A stretch of 64,000 nt of DNA from CAVTQZ01 sp963737015 (GTDB lineage: Bacteria; Actinomycetota; Acidimicrobiia; Acidimicrobiales; UBA8190), in assembly GCA_963737015.1 (NCBI GenBank), contig CAVTQZ010000001.1:2480001-2544000 (forward strand). The letters are read 5' to 3'. This document shows, piece after piece, positions 39,664-49,309 of the stretch. The position numbers and the translations under genes were made by a program. Every line of letters begins with the position of its first letter. Within the stretch, counting starts at the first letter, position 1. The notes beneath the pieces were generated by a model. The model worked only from the letters and a program-made list of their open reading frames with translations. It was not told the DNA's origin and did no database searches.

Positions 39664-42165
39664 TCATTGGTCTCGCAATACGGGCGCCGGCTGGGTATTG
39701 GCAGCATTCCGGCCCGGAAAGAACGCGACGACGTTGGCGAGGACGATCGCCGACACTCCGGCCACCACCATGGACCAAACCGGCACTGCCGGTATTGGCA
39801 CCGCGCCGATCTCCCGAGCGAAGAGGTCCCAGAGCCATCGCCCGAGCGCGATCCCGAGGGGGATCCCAGCCACCACTCCCAGGATCGCCGGGACCAGGGC
39901 CTGCCAGGAGACGGTCACGGCCACCTGGCGTTTGGTGAAACCGAGCGTTTTCAAGATTGCGATGTCACGCCTGCGGCGGCGGATCGATGAGATGAGCGTG
40001 AGACCCAGCGCGGCGGTCGCTCCCACCGCAAGCCCCGCCGAGAGCAGAACCGGCGTCTCGCCCATGGACCGATAGTTGACAATCTGAGCGGGCCGTTGGA
40101 CCCCGAGAGCCGTGGCGACGTTGCCGCCGCACGGCCCGCTGTTGGGCGCCTCGGCCAGGATTTGATTTGCGACAAGGGCGAGCCTGTGCGCCGCCGTCCG
40201 TGCCTCGGGCAAGCTCGATCCCTTCCGGATGCGGAGAAACACCATGTTGGGGCCGTTGCAGCCGGGATAAGCATGCGGGCCGAGCATTTCGGTCACGCTG
40301 TCAGCGTCCGCGGCCACGACCGCGCCGATTCCCATGGAAGTGTGCAAGCCCTCGGCTATCCCTATAGCGGGCATGGTTGCGACACCGACAACGCGAAGAC
40401 GAAGTGGCGGGGCCGGGAACCCCGGCACGTACTGCACTTCTACCTCGTCGCCAACGTGTGAGTTCAGCTGCGCCAACGTGCCCGCACCGAGCACGACCTG
40501 GTTCGAGGCATCGAGTCCGTGGCCAGCCAAGACCGGAGGAGCCACCTTCGCGCCCGGGTCGGCCAGCAACGTTGGGACCTCAACGCCGTCCAGCTGCAGT
40601 GTGGCGAACCATACGCCCGAGGTCTCGCTGACCGTCCTGTCAGACGCGAGGCTGGCCACCGCCTTGTTCGGGACGGGTCCATAGCCGTCTGAGCTCTGTA
40701 CGGCGTAGTCCCAATTCCACCCGTACAAACTGGGGCGCGAGACGAGTGCCTGGAGGCTGTTGCCGAAGGTGAGCGTCGCCGCGACGACGCAGACCGCCAG
40801 TACAGCGCCGAGAAGAGCCCAACGAGTCGGCACTGCGGTCCTGCCGCGTCCGGGATCGAGGGCGAAGCGCATACCCACTACCGCCGGGGGCCGTATGCCG
40901 GCTCGGCCGGCGAGCTCGACGGCACCGACGCGCCTTGTCACGCCACTTCGGGCTCGCTCGGTCCGATGCGGTCCGTCGAAAAACGAGATCAACGCGGCTG
41001 ACGAATTGAGGACGACCACCAAAGCGACGACCCCCGACCCCAGCACGGTCCAATCGAGATCCACGCCTGCGCCGGGGTACACCTGCCGGACGGGACCAAT
41101 CGGTGCAATCGCAGAGAGAGCGCTCGCGACGGCGACCGCGAGTACGGAGCCCACCACGATCGAGCCGGTGATGCCGATCAGGCCGTCCAATGTCGTGGTG
41201 GCGGGGCTGGCTCCGATGGCACGTAGGACGGCTAGGTCCTCGTCGCGCTCGTGCAGTTGGCGCGCTATTGCCTGGATCGCCAGCAGCAGCGCAGCAAGGG
41301 CGGCGATCCCGCCGAAGACACCGAGCGCGAGGGCGATCGGGCGGATCGACTGTTGTGCCTCGCCGAGCACCTGGGACGCCTCTTGGAAGTCGGTGAAGTA
41401 TCGCTCGCTGGTGGTCCACCTCCGCTCCACTTCGGGAACAAAGTTCGAGCCACCGTGGAGTTGGACGCCGAAGTAGAGGTTGGTCTCGCTATCGCTGACC
41501 ATACGGGTGAGGGCAGGAGTGGCAACTATGTAGGTGGGGAACCGCGCGATCTGGTCCTGGACGACCTCGCGATTGAGCAGTCCCACACCGACCACCTTGA
41601 GAGCCAATCGGCGGGTTGGTCCCGGCCCCGACGAGGCCGAGAATCCGAGGTGGACGATCTGACCAAGATGGAGGCCGAGCACCTGCGCGGCCGTTTGGGA
41701 CACCACGATCCCGTGGGAGTCGTTCGGATCCGGCAGACGGCCCCGAGTAATAGCAATGCGGTCCTGGTCGAGAAGCAGGCCGTCGACGCTGCCGACCACA
41801 AGGATTGAGCCGTTGAAAGCTGTGGTGATGCGTCTTCCGGCACCGAGCAAGGACGCATTGAGGGCTGCGTAAGCCTCCACGTGCTTGACATGGGGGTAAC
41901 GCTCGATCGCGGCGATCAGCTGACCGGGCCCCATGGTCTGTCCAACCGGACCTCCGCCGGCCGGCTCGATCATGAGTTGGGAGGGGTTCGTCGACGCGAG
42001 ATAGGTCGAGAACGACGATGCCGTTCGACGTGCGCCAGCGATAGATCCCATCGCAATTCCGCCCACCAGCCCTATCAACACGACGAGGGCCACGTAAGCG
42101 GTCCGCTGACGGTGCCACGAAAGACCGAAGCGGTACCACGCAGCTCTGAGGGCGGCGGACTTCAT
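39664..42165 (-). CDS. FtsX-like ABC transporter permease
   Basis: Protein of 833 aa with the MacB/FtsX large-permease layout: N-terminal TM helix (about 22-45, with GSIAGARRTASSF after it), a large extracytoplasmic domain, three TM helices about 280-400, a second TM and extracytoplasmic domain (about 440-690), then three C-terminal TMs with SSIRRRRRDIAILKTLGFTKRQV split by the family's coupling helix. Such permeases act in lipoprotein or peptide export or in mechanotransmission, together with an ATPase; no ATPase gene is beside it, which is unusual. Its stop lies 18 nt past the 3' end of the tRNA on the other strand. Confidence 0.9.
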   Translation of the reverse strand: MKSAALRAAWYRFGLSWHRQRTAYVALVVLIGLVGGIAMGSIAGARRTASSFSTYLASTNPSQLMIEPAGGGPVGQTMGPGQLIAAIERYPHVKHVEAYAALNASLLGAGRRITTAFNGSILVVGSVDGLLLDQDRIAITRGRLPDPNDSHGIVVSQTAAQVLGLHLGQIVHLGFSASSGPGPTRRLALKVVGVGLLNREVVQDQIARFPTYIVATPALTRMVSDSETNLYFGVQLHGGSNFVPEVERRWTTSERYFTDFQEASQVLGEAQQSIRPIALALGVFGGIAALAALLLAIQAIARQLHERDEDLAVLRAIGASPATTTLDGLIGITGSIVVGSVLAVAVASALSAIAPIGPVRQVYPGAGVDLDWTVLGSGVVALVVVLNSSAALISFFDGPHRTERARSGVTRRVGAVELAGRAGIRPPAVVGMRFALDPGRGRTAVPTRWALLGAVLAVCVVAATLTFGNSLQALVSRPSLYGWNWDYAVQSSDGYGPVPNKAVASLASDRTVSETSGVWFATLQLDGVEVPTLLADPGAKVAPPVLAGHGLDASNQVVLGAGTLAQLNSHVGDEVEVQYVPGFPAPPLRLRVVGVATMPAIGIAEGLHTSMGIGAVVAADADSVTEMLGPHAYPGCNGPNMVFLRIRKGSSLPEARTAAHRLALVANQILAEAPNSGPCGGNVATALGVQRPAQIVNYRSMGETPVLLSAGLAVGATAALGLTLISSIRRRRRDIAILKTLGFTKRQVAVTVSWQALVPAILGVVAGIPLGIALGRWLWDLFAREIGAVPIPAVPVWSMVVAGVSAIVLANVVAFFPGRNAANTQPAPVLRDQ

Positions 42166-42375
42166 GGCAGCGGGGCGACAAGGGCCGCAGTAGTCAGAGG
42201 AGCGGCTCCGCAGCCCGTGCCGCAGGTCTTTGTGTCATAACTTCAGCGTGCGGCATTGTCGTTCGGCAGGGCAAGGGGGTCAGCCCGTGTCCCGCTGCTG
42301 TGATAGCACCAAGTGCTCGCAGCAATTCCTCGGCCGGGCGAGCATGCTTGACCTCGTGGGAGGGGTCCTGGGCAC

Positions 42376-43577
42376 GTGACTCGATTGAATCCGAGCGACG
42401 GAACTGCCGATACGCCGAACAGCGTGACCAAACACTCGAGGACGATCGGAGCAATCGTGGTTGCCTTAGCGGTGATGTTCGCGACCGCCGCCTGTGGTGC
42501 CGGTCGGCCGTCGGCGGTAGCCCATGGCTCCAAGTTCCACACCAGCAGGAACCCGCAGCCGTCCTCGTCGTCGACGACGAGCCAAGTCACCTCGACCCAG
42601 GTGACAGCTGCGCCAACGAAGACAACGGCGACCACTTCTCCTAGGGTCGCTCAGAAGCCGGCTGCGACCCCGGCCGGCCCACCCACGGCTCACAACGCAG
42701 GTCCGAGCATCTCCGGATGCCCCATCTTTCCTTCTGACAACGCGTGGAACACCGATGTCTCGAGCTTGCCGGTCGATCCTCACAGCAGTGCGTGGATCGC
42801 GAATAGCGGCGGCGCATCCGGTCACATCCATCCGGATTTCGGTGACTCGGGCAGCTCTGTGCCTTACGGGATCCCCTTCATCGTCACGAATGCGAGCCAT
42901 CCGAAGGTAAGTGTCAGCTTCGAGTACGCAGACGAGAGCGATCCGGGACCATATCCCTTCGGACCGGACACACCGATCGAAGGCGGCGCACAGAGCGACG
43001 GCGACCGACACGCGATCATGCTGGACTCTTCAACCTGCACGCTCTACGAGTTATACGACGCGTGCGTTACTCGTCCCAAGGATCGACGGCAGGCTCCGGT
43101 GCGATATGGAATCTTCGCTCGGACGCGTTACGTCCCAGTGGATGGACCTCAGCCGATGCCGCAGGGCTACCGATCCTCTCGGGCCTCTTGCGGCAGGACG
43201 AAGTGGCAGCGGGATTCGTGGGACATGCCATCCGGATGACCGTGCAGACCACTGACACGAGCTTCATCTGGCCCGCACGGCACGAGGCGGGTTCTGTCGA
43301 TGACGCGAACTATCCTCCGATGGGGGCTCGCTTTCGGCTGAAGGCGTCGGTGGACATCTCGCATTTCAGCAGGGATACGCAGGTCGTCCTGACGGCGATG
43401 AAGCGCTACGGCCTCATAGTTGCCGACAACGGATCCGACTTCTACTTCCAGGGAGCGGCTCAGCCCGGATGGGACAACACGATGCTGGACGAGCTCAAGT
43501 CCATCCCCATTGGTGATTTCGAAGCGGTCAACGCCTCGTCGCTGATGATCGATCCGAACTCGGGTGCCGCGCGCTAG
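42376..43577 (+). CDS. Secreted lipoprotein of unknown function, frameshifted
   Basis: Repaired length about 400 aa. The N-terminus has a hydrophobic segment IGAIVVALAVMFATAACG with a lipobox (A-A-C), then a Ser/Thr-rich linker. The folded part has GCPIFPSDNAWNTDVSSLPV, IHPDFG, YGIPFIVT and CTLYELYDA in the first frame, then GSGAIWNLRSDALRPSGWTSADAAGLPI, GFVGHAIRMTV, RFRLKASVDI and TAMKRYGLIVADNG in the second. The break is near 43060-43066 and needs one base added (or two removed). I have seen this domain in secreted bacterial and fungal proteins but know no function. GTG 42376 has a purine-rich site upstream; GTG 42424 is possible. Confidence 0.82.
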
Positions 43578-43581
43578 TAAT

Positions 43582-43613
43582 CGACAGACACAGAGACAGA
43601 TACAGACACAGAC
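43582..43613. repeat. ACAGA-rich low-complexity tract
   Basis: A short imperfect repeat of CACAGA/GACAGA units directly after the lipoprotein stop codon (43575-43577). One strand is all but free of T, unlike the surrounding sequence. It may be slippage-prone; no function is inferred. Confidence 0.7.
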
Positions 43614-43705
43614 TCTTCACTTTGGATTCTGCAAGTTTCGAGGTATTTCCGGCTGGGTAGTCGAGCCTTGAAGCGTGCCCGAAAGACCCATCGAGAGGTG
43701 AGGAG

Positions 43706-43966
43706 ATGGCGAAGCTCGCGTACAAACCCTTGGGCGTCGCAGTGAGCGTCGTGGGCGGCCTGTTGGCGGGAAAGGCCTTCAAGACCGTGTGGAAGCGCCT
43801 CGGACACGAGGACGAGGCCCCCCAGGCGACAGAGAGGGATCGCGGCTGGCGCGAGGTCCTGATCGCGGCCGCCTTACAGGGCGCTGTCTTCGGCCTCGTG
43901 AAGGCGGCGGTGGACCGCGCCGGCGCCAAGGGATTCGAGAAGGCGACCGGCACCTGGCCCGGGTGA
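43706..43966 (+). CDS. DUF4235 small membrane protein
   Basis: Protein of 86 aa with two short hydrophobic helices (about 7-26, LGVAVSVVGGLLAGKAF, and about 50-67, VLIAAALQGAVFGLVKAAV) separated by a charged loop, typical of the actinobacterial DUF4235 family. Strong ribosome-binding site GAGGTGAGGAG before ATG 43706. Function unknown; often near stress genes. Confidence 0.88.
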   Translation: MAKLAYKPLGVAVSVVGGLLAGKAFKTVWKRLGHEDEAPQATERDRGWREVLIAAALQGAVFGLVKAAVDRAGAKGFEKATGTWPG

Positions 43967-44036
43967 GAACCGCGAGTCGCAGCCACGTAAACTGCCCCAA
44001 CAGCAGCGGTGCCGACGCGACAGATTGGTGAGAGCC

Positions 44037-44594
44037 ATGGCAAGTCCGGACATGCTTTCCCGCGCGACCTTTACGAGGATGGACGAGTCCACGGCCGAGG
44101 ACTGGGCCCTCATCATGGCCCAGCACGACGGGCTCGTTAAGGCGCTACCTGACCGGGTCCTCGACCAGCTACGACTCCTCGACTCCGAGGCGGGCGGTTT
44201 CGCCGTCGACCGGCTCACCCACAGCCTGCAGACCGCCCACAGGGCCGAGGCAGACGGGCGAGAAGATACCTACATCGTCTGTGCGCTTTTGCACGACATA
44301 GGAGACGCCCTCGGCCCCTTGAACCACGCCGATATCGCTGCCGCCGTCGTGCGCCCCTGGGTATCGGATGCGTATCACTGGATGGTCCAGCAGCACGCGG
44401 TGTTCCAGGGTTATTACTTCTGGCATCACATCGGCGGAAACCGCGACGCGCGCGACGCACTGCGCGGCCATGAGTACTACGACCTCACCGAAGAGTTCGT
44501 GCGGAAGTACGACATGCCCGCATTCGATCCCGGGTACCCAACCCCTCCGCTCGAGCATTACGAGCCTCTGGTACGCGCCTTCTTCGGTCAGTAG
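44037..44594 (+). CDS. HD-domain protein, possible PhnZ/MIOX-like diiron oxygenase
   Basis: Protein of 185 aa with an HD metal site: His in LTHSLQTAHRAE, the HD pair in ALLHDIGD, then NHADIAA and WMVQQHAVFQGYYFWHHIG. This number and spacing of His residues, together with a His after the HD pair and the QQHAVFQGYYF helix, is closer to the mixed-valent diiron oxygenases (PhnZ, inositol oxygenase) than to plain HD phosphohydrolases; the family is inferred. ATG 44037 is used because GGTGAGAG precedes it. Its stop overlaps the acetate kinase stop on the other strand by 7 nt. Confidence 0.75.
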   Translation: MASPDMLSRATFTRMDESTAEDWALIMAQHDGLVKALPDRVLDQLRLLDSEAGGFAVDRLTHSLQTAHRAEADGREDTYIVCALLHDIGDALGPLNHADIAAAVVRPWVSDAYHWMVQQHAVFQGYYFWHHIGGNRDARDALRGHEYYDLTEEFVRKYDMPAFDPGYPTPPLEHYEPLVRAFFGQ

Positions 44595-45739
44595 TCTCCG
44601 ATGACCTCCCGCACCTCGCGAGCGATCTGCAGATCCTCGCGGGCTTGAACCACGAAGCTGCGGACCTCGGCTCCTGCGGAGCCGATCTCGGAATCTCCTT
44701 CGGCGGAAGCGTTCAATTGGGGATCGAGGCCGATCCGGAGGAATTCCAAACCTTGAGCCGCCCGTTGGCGGATGGAGGCGTCGTGCTCTCCCACCCCTCC
44801 GGTGAACAGCAGCACGTCGACGCCTCCCATCGCTGCCGCCATCGCACCTATTGAGCCACGTAGGCGATGCAGATACACACCCACCGCCAGCACGGCATCA
44901 CTCTCGCCACCGGCCTCAGCCTCCAGAACCGACCTGAAGTCGGCGTTGCCTGCGAGTCCGAGCAGGCCTGAACGACGCTCCAGAGCCGTGGCGAGCTCGG
45001 CCGGCGCCACCCCCGCATGCTCTTCCAGCCAGAGAACGAGGCCCGGGTCGACACTTCCCGAGCGCGTCGCCATCACGAGCCCCTCCAGGGGGGTGAATCC
45101 CATGGTCGTGTCGACCGAGATACCACCGTCCACGGCCGTTACCGACGCGCCGGCTCCGAGGTGACAGCTGACCGTGCGAAGCGAGTCGAGCGAACGGCCG
45201 CTCATGTCGGAGACCCGTCGCGACGCATACGCGTGCGAGAGGCCGTGAAAACCGTATCGACGCAGGGGCCACCGGCGCCGCCACTCAGCAGGGATCGCAT
45301 ACGTGTGGGCGAATGGCGGAATGGTCGTGTGAAACGCGGTGTCGAAGCACGCTACTGCGGGCAGCGAGGGCAGAAGGTCGCTCACCGTGTCGAGCGCGGC
45401 AAGGGACTTCGGCTGGTGGAGAGGTGCAAGGTCTGTAAGGGCCTCGAGCTTTCGGCGCACGCCGTCGTCGATCCGAACAGGGCCGGTGAATTCGGTTCCC
45501 CCATGCACGACGCGGTGGCCGACCACGTCCAGGTCTCCGGCGGACTCGACGAACTTCCTCAACATCGCTCGAACGGGGCTGGACTCAACGGCGATATCTG
45601 CCGAGACGGCCACCTCTTCCTCGTCGAGCACTGAAAGCTTGAGGCTCGACGACCCCGCGTTGACCACCAATATCCGCAACGCTGTGCGCCCCGGTTCAGC
45701 TCGGCCAGGTCCAGTCGCGGATATCGGGTGAATCCTCAC
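44588..45739 (-). CDS. ackA: Acetate kinase
   Basis: Protein of 383 aa making ATP and acetate from acetyl phosphate and ADP. The ASKHA-fold signatures are present: VNAGSSSLKLSV, HRVVHGGTEF, FDTAFHTTIP, RRYGFHGLSH, CHLGAGASVTAVDGG and FTGGVGEHDA. GTG start at 45739 overlaps the phosphoketolase stop by 4 nt, so the two are co-translated: phosphoketolase makes acetyl phosphate and acetate kinase harvests its energy. The 19 residues before the beta strand RILVVNAGS are longer than usual, so a start a few codons later is possible. Confidence 0.96.
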   Translation of the reverse strand: MRIHPISATGPGRAEPGRTALRILVVNAGSSSLKLSVLDEEEVAVSADIAVESSPVRAMLRKFVESAGDLDVVGHRVVHGGTEFTGPVRIDDGVRRKLEALTDLAPLHQPKSLAALDTVSDLLPSLPAVACFDTAFHTTIPPFAHTYAIPAEWRRRWPLRRYGFHGLSHAYASRRVSDMSGRSLDSLRTVSCHLGAGASVTAVDGGISVDTTMGFTPLEGLVMATRSGSVDPGLVLWLEEHAGVAPAELATALERRSGLLGLAGNADFRSVLEAEAGGESDAVLAVGVYLHRLRGSIGAMAAAMGGVDVLLFTGGVGEHDASIRQRAAQGLEFLRIGLDPQLNASAEGDSEIGSAGAEVRSFVVQAREDLQIAREVREVIGDY

Positions 45740-48069
45740 CTTCGCGAACGCGTATACGCCCGGGCCTTGACGCGCTCGTCTGCCATGCGCTGGCGCAACT
45801 CCGCCGAATGGGCCCCCAGTGTCGGGACCCGGTCGATCACGTCCATCACCAGGTGGTACCGGTCGAGGTCATTCAGCATCACCATGTCGAATGGTGTCGT
45901 GGTCGTGCCTTCCTCTTTGTATCCGCGGACGTGCAGGTTGTTGTGGTTCGTACGGCGGTAGGTGAGTCGGTGAATCAACCACGGATAGCCGTGGTAAGCG
46001 AATATCACGGGCCTGTCGCCGGTGAACAGGGCATCGAACTCAGGCTCTGAGAGCCCGTGCGGGTGCTCGGTCTCGGGTTGTAAGCGCATCAGGTCCACCA
46101 CGTTCACCGTCCGGACGCGTAGGTCGGGAAGTTCGCTACGCAGAATCGCAACCGCGGCGAGCGTCTCCAGGGTCGGGATGTCTCCGCAGCAGGCCATTAC
46201 GACGTCGGGGTCTCCGTCGTCGTTCGAAGCCCACTCCCAGATCCCGAGTCCGCGGGTGCAGTGCAAGATGGCGTCGTCGATCGAGAGGTAGTTCAAGGCC
46301 GGTTGCTTTCCGGCGACGATCACGTTCACGTAGTTGCGGCTTCTCAGGCAATGGTCAGCCACCGACAGCAGGCAGTTCGTGTCCGGCGGGAGATAGACGC
46401 GGATGATCTCTGCCTTCTTGTTCATCACGTGATCGATGAAACCTGGGTCCTGGTGCGAGAATCCGTTGTGGTCCTGACGCCAGACATGCGACGAGAGGAG
46501 GTAGTTGAGCGATGCCAGCGGTCTTCGCCACTCGATCTCCCTGGTCGTCTTGAGCCACTTCGCGTGTTGGTTGAACATCGAGTCGATGATGTGAATGAAT
46601 GCCTCGTAACAATTGAAGAGGCCGTGACGTCCGGTGAGGAGGTATCCTTCCAGCCACCCTTGGCATTGATGTTCCGAAAGCACTTCGATCACCGCGCCCT
46701 GCGGGGCGAGGTGCTCGTCGGTGGGGAGAATCTCGGCGTCCCATTGCCGTTCGGTCGCTTCGAACACGGCCTGAAGGCGGTTGGAATTCGTCTCGTCGGG
46801 GCCGAAGATGCGAAACGTTTTCGGGTTCGCCCGCACGACATCGCGCAGAAAACCACCTAGCACCTTCGTTGCTTCGCTGAACGACGTCGCGGGCTCCTCG
46901 ACATCGACCGCGTAGCTTCTGAAGTCAGGCAGCTCGAGGTCGTGAAGGAGCAGGCCACCGTTGGCATGTGGGTTCGCGCTCATCCGCCGGTCACCTTTCG
47001 GAGCCAGATCGCCTAGCTCGCGTGCGAGGGCTCCGGAATCGTCGAAGAGCTCCTCGGGGCGATAGCTGCGGAGCCAGCTTTCGAGCGCTGCGAGGTGCTT
47101 GGGATTGGTTCGCACCTCGTTGAGCGGAACCTGATGCGACCTCCAGGTGCCTTCGACGGGTACCCCGTCCACCTCTTTGGGCCCGGTCCAGCCTTTCGGG
47201 CTGCGCAGGACGATCATCGGCCAGCGCGGCCGGCCGGATGCTCCTCCTTGGCGCGCTGCGCGCTGAATGTCGGCGATCTTGCCGATGACGTCGTCCATGG
47301 TGGCGGCCATCAACTGATGCATCTCCGAGGGCTCGTCCCCCGAGACGATCATGACCTCGTATCCGTAGCCCTCGAGGAGTTTGGTGAGCTCCTCATCCCC
47401 TATCCGCGCGAGCACGGTGGGGTTCGCGATCTTGTACCCGTTCAAATGGAGGATCGGCAGCACCGCCCCATCGGTTGCGGGGTCGAGGAACTTGTTGGAA
47501 TGCCAGCCCGTTGCCAGAGGCCCGGTCTCGGCCTCTCCGTCTCCGACAACGCAGAACACGACGAGGTCCGGATTGTCGAATGCAGCACCGTAGGCGTGCG
47601 CAAGCGAATAGCCGAGCTCGCCACCTTCGTGTATCGAACCGGGAGTCTCCGGGGCGACGTGCGACGGGATGCCACCGGGAAAGGAGAACTGCCTGAACAG
47701 CGCCCGAAGCCCCGCCTCGTTTCGACTTATGTGCGGGTACACCTCGCTGTAGGTTCCTTCGAGATAGGCATTGGCCACTGCGGCGGGCCCGCCGTGGCCG
47801 GGTCCGATGACATAGATCGCGTCGAGTCCCCAGTTCCGGATCGCACGGTTCAGATGCACGTAGAGGAAATTGAGACCGGGCGTGGTTCCCCAGTGGCCGA
47901 GCAACCGGGGCTTTATGTGATCGGGCCGAAGGCGCTCGCGGAGCAGGGGGTTGTCGAGCAGGTAGATCTGCCCCACCGACAGGTAATTCGCCGCCCGCCA
48001 ATAGGCGTGAAGGAGATCCTCCTCGGCGGCCGCCAGGGGACTTCTGAGGGTCTGTGTCGTCACGGTCAC
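45736..48069 (-). CDS. xfp: Phosphoketolase (xylulose-5-phosphate/fructose-6-phosphate)
   Basis: Protein of 777 aa, thiamine-diphosphate enzyme that splits xylulose 5-phosphate (or fructose 6-phosphate) with phosphate to acetyl phosphate. The N-terminal part has GHWGTTPGLNF, the ThDP motif VVGDGEAETGPLA, and HVAPETPGSIHEGGELGYSL; the C-terminal domains have SEHQCQGWLEGYLLTGRHG and DHNGFSHQDPGF. Length fits the family. It is the first gene of the xfp-ackA pair, a carbon-sparing or overflow route; no pta is seen. Confidence 0.97.
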   Translation of the reverse strand: MTVTTQTLRSPLAAAEEDLLHAYWRAANYLSVGQIYLLDNPLLRERLRPDHIKPRLLGHWGTTPGLNFLYVHLNRAIRNWGLDAIYVIGPGHGGPAAVANAYLEGTYSEVYPHISRNEAGLRALFRQFSFPGGIPSHVAPETPGSIHEGGELGYSLAHAYGAAFDNPDLVVFCVVGDGEAETGPLATGWHSNKFLDPATDGAVLPILHLNGYKIANPTVLARIGDEELTKLLEGYGYEVMIVSGDEPSEMHQLMAATMDDVIGKIADIQRAARQGGASGRPRWPMIVLRSPKGWTGPKEVDGVPVEGTWRSHQVPLNEVRTNPKHLAALESWLRSYRPEELFDDSGALARELGDLAPKGDRRMSANPHANGGLLLHDLELPDFRSYAVDVEEPATSFSEATKVLGGFLRDVVRANPKTFRIFGPDETNSNRLQAVFEATERQWDAEILPTDEHLAPQGAVIEVLSEHQCQGWLEGYLLTGRHGLFNCYEAFIHIIDSMFNQHAKWLKTTREIEWRRPLASLNYLLSSHVWRQDHNGFSHQDPGFIDHVMNKKAEIIRVYLPPDTNCLLSVADHCLRSRNYVNVIVAGKQPALNYLSIDDAILHCTRGLGIWEWASNDDGDPDVVMACCGDIPTLETLAAVAILRSELPDLRVRTVNVVDLMRLQPETEHPHGLSEPEFDALFTGDRPVIFAYHGYPWLIHRLTYRRTNHNNLHVRGYKEEGTTTTPFDMVMLNDLDRYHLVMDVIDRVPTLGAHSAELRQRMADERVKARAYTRSRR

Positions 48070-48270
48070 AGCATTGCTCTACCCAGCTCCCACCGGAAGG
48101 GCCCTGCTCGGAGGCGGAAAGTCCTTGAGCAAGCCGGGACCGGCTGAGGCGTTCCCCGGGAGGACGGAGATCCCCCGCGGGCGGGTCAGCGGGGGTCCAT
48201 GACCGAAGCTGACACAACAGGTCAGCTCTTTGACCGGCACCTCGGCGAGGGGCCGGGCGGCGAGGTGAAG

Positions 48271-49302
48271 ATGACGAGACGGCGGCTCAGTGCGTTCGTA
48301 TTCCTGCTCGTAATTGTGAACCTGCTCGTCGGGGTGTTCACACTCCCAGCGGGTGCAGGCGTGACGAGCGGGACTCAGGACTGCACTCGATACGTGGTGG
48401 TGGTGTCGGCGATGCCTCTCGAGCTCGACCCTCTGCTCGCGCAAGCGAACGCCGATCTGAACGATCCGGTCATGCTCAACAACCGGCCCTTCGTCGTCGG
48501 AACCCTCGACGGCCTTAACGTCATCATGGGTCTCACCGGCATAGGCCCTGAGAACGCACAGGCGACGATGTCGCAGGCCTTCGCGCACTTCCGCTGCGGC
48601 AACGGGTCGTCGCAGATATCCGACGTCGTATTCTCCGGAGTCTCGGGCGGGGACTATATCGGCGACGTCTTCGTACCCGACAACTGGAGCAACGATGGCG
48701 CGGCACCGGTTGCTAACAACCCCAGGCTGCTCCGGATTGCACGGAAGGCCGATGCCTCCGACCCGCCGAAGCTCGACCAGTCGACGCCGCCAGGTGACAT
48801 CGCCTGCGTGTGCGACACGGGCATTACGGACCAGACGCAGGTTCCGATCACGATCCAACACACGCCGACCGTCGAATTCGGCGGTGCAGGTCTCACGACG
48901 GATCCATTCGGTGGAAGAACTTTGCCGTGCCCGCCCACAGGCGACGACATCTTCGGCTGTACTCCGTGTCGCGAGCTCGATCACGGAACGCTGGGCCAGG
49001 CGCAGGGCATTGCCCAAAACGGGCCGTCGTTCCTGGAAACGAGCTTCTTCACCGATTACATGAATTCGACGACGCCACCAGGGAAATGGGTTTCGTCGGA
49101 CGAAGAGACCGCAGTTGTCGCCGCGGTTTCAGCTTCCAACAAGACGCCGTTCATCGGCTTCAGAGCGGCGTCTGACGGTGGCGGGGACCCACTGCACCTC
49201 CCCGGGTTCCCGTCGGAATTCTTCGTCTACCGTCAGTTGGCGGCGAACAATGCAGCCGCCATGGCCCTGTCGTTCCTGCACCAGTTCTCGGTAACGAGGT
49301 GA
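48271..49302 (+). CDS. Secreted nucleoside phosphorylase/nucleosidase-fold protein
   Basis: Protein of 343 aa from ATG 48271 (site GAGGTGAAG just upstream); signal peptide about 1-30. The mature part begins with YVVVVSAMPLELDPLLAQA and continues GLTGIGPENAQATMSQAF and DVVFSGVSGG, the strand-loop pattern of the PNP/MTA-SAH nucleosidase superfamily. Insertions with paired Cys (CVCDTG, GCTPCREL) suggest disulphides outside the cytoplasm. Secreted nucleosidase-like proteins occur in plants and some actinomycetes; a scavenging or storage role is a guess. Confidence 0.78.
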   Translation: MTRRRLSAFVFLLVIVNLLVGVFTLPAGAGVTSGTQDCTRYVVVVSAMPLELDPLLAQANADLNDPVMLNNRPFVVGTLDGLNVIMGLTGIGPENAQATMSQAFAHFRCGNGSSQISDVVFSGVSGGDYIGDVFVPDNWSNDGAAPVANNPRLLRIARKADASDPPKLDQSTPPGDIACVCDTGITDQTQVPITIQHTPTVEFGGAGLTTDPFGGRTLPCPPTGDDIFGCTPCRELDHGTLGQAQGIAQNGPSFLETSFFTDYMNSTTPPGKWVSSDEETAVVAAVSASNKTPFIGFRAASDGGGDPLHLPGFPSEFFVYRQLAANNAAAMALSFLHQFSVTR

Positions 49303-49309
49303 CCTCGGC

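Noticed and set aside
47095..48147. 350-aa plus-strand frame opposite phosphoketolase
   Set aside because: Antisense shadow; His/Arg-rich and without motifs.
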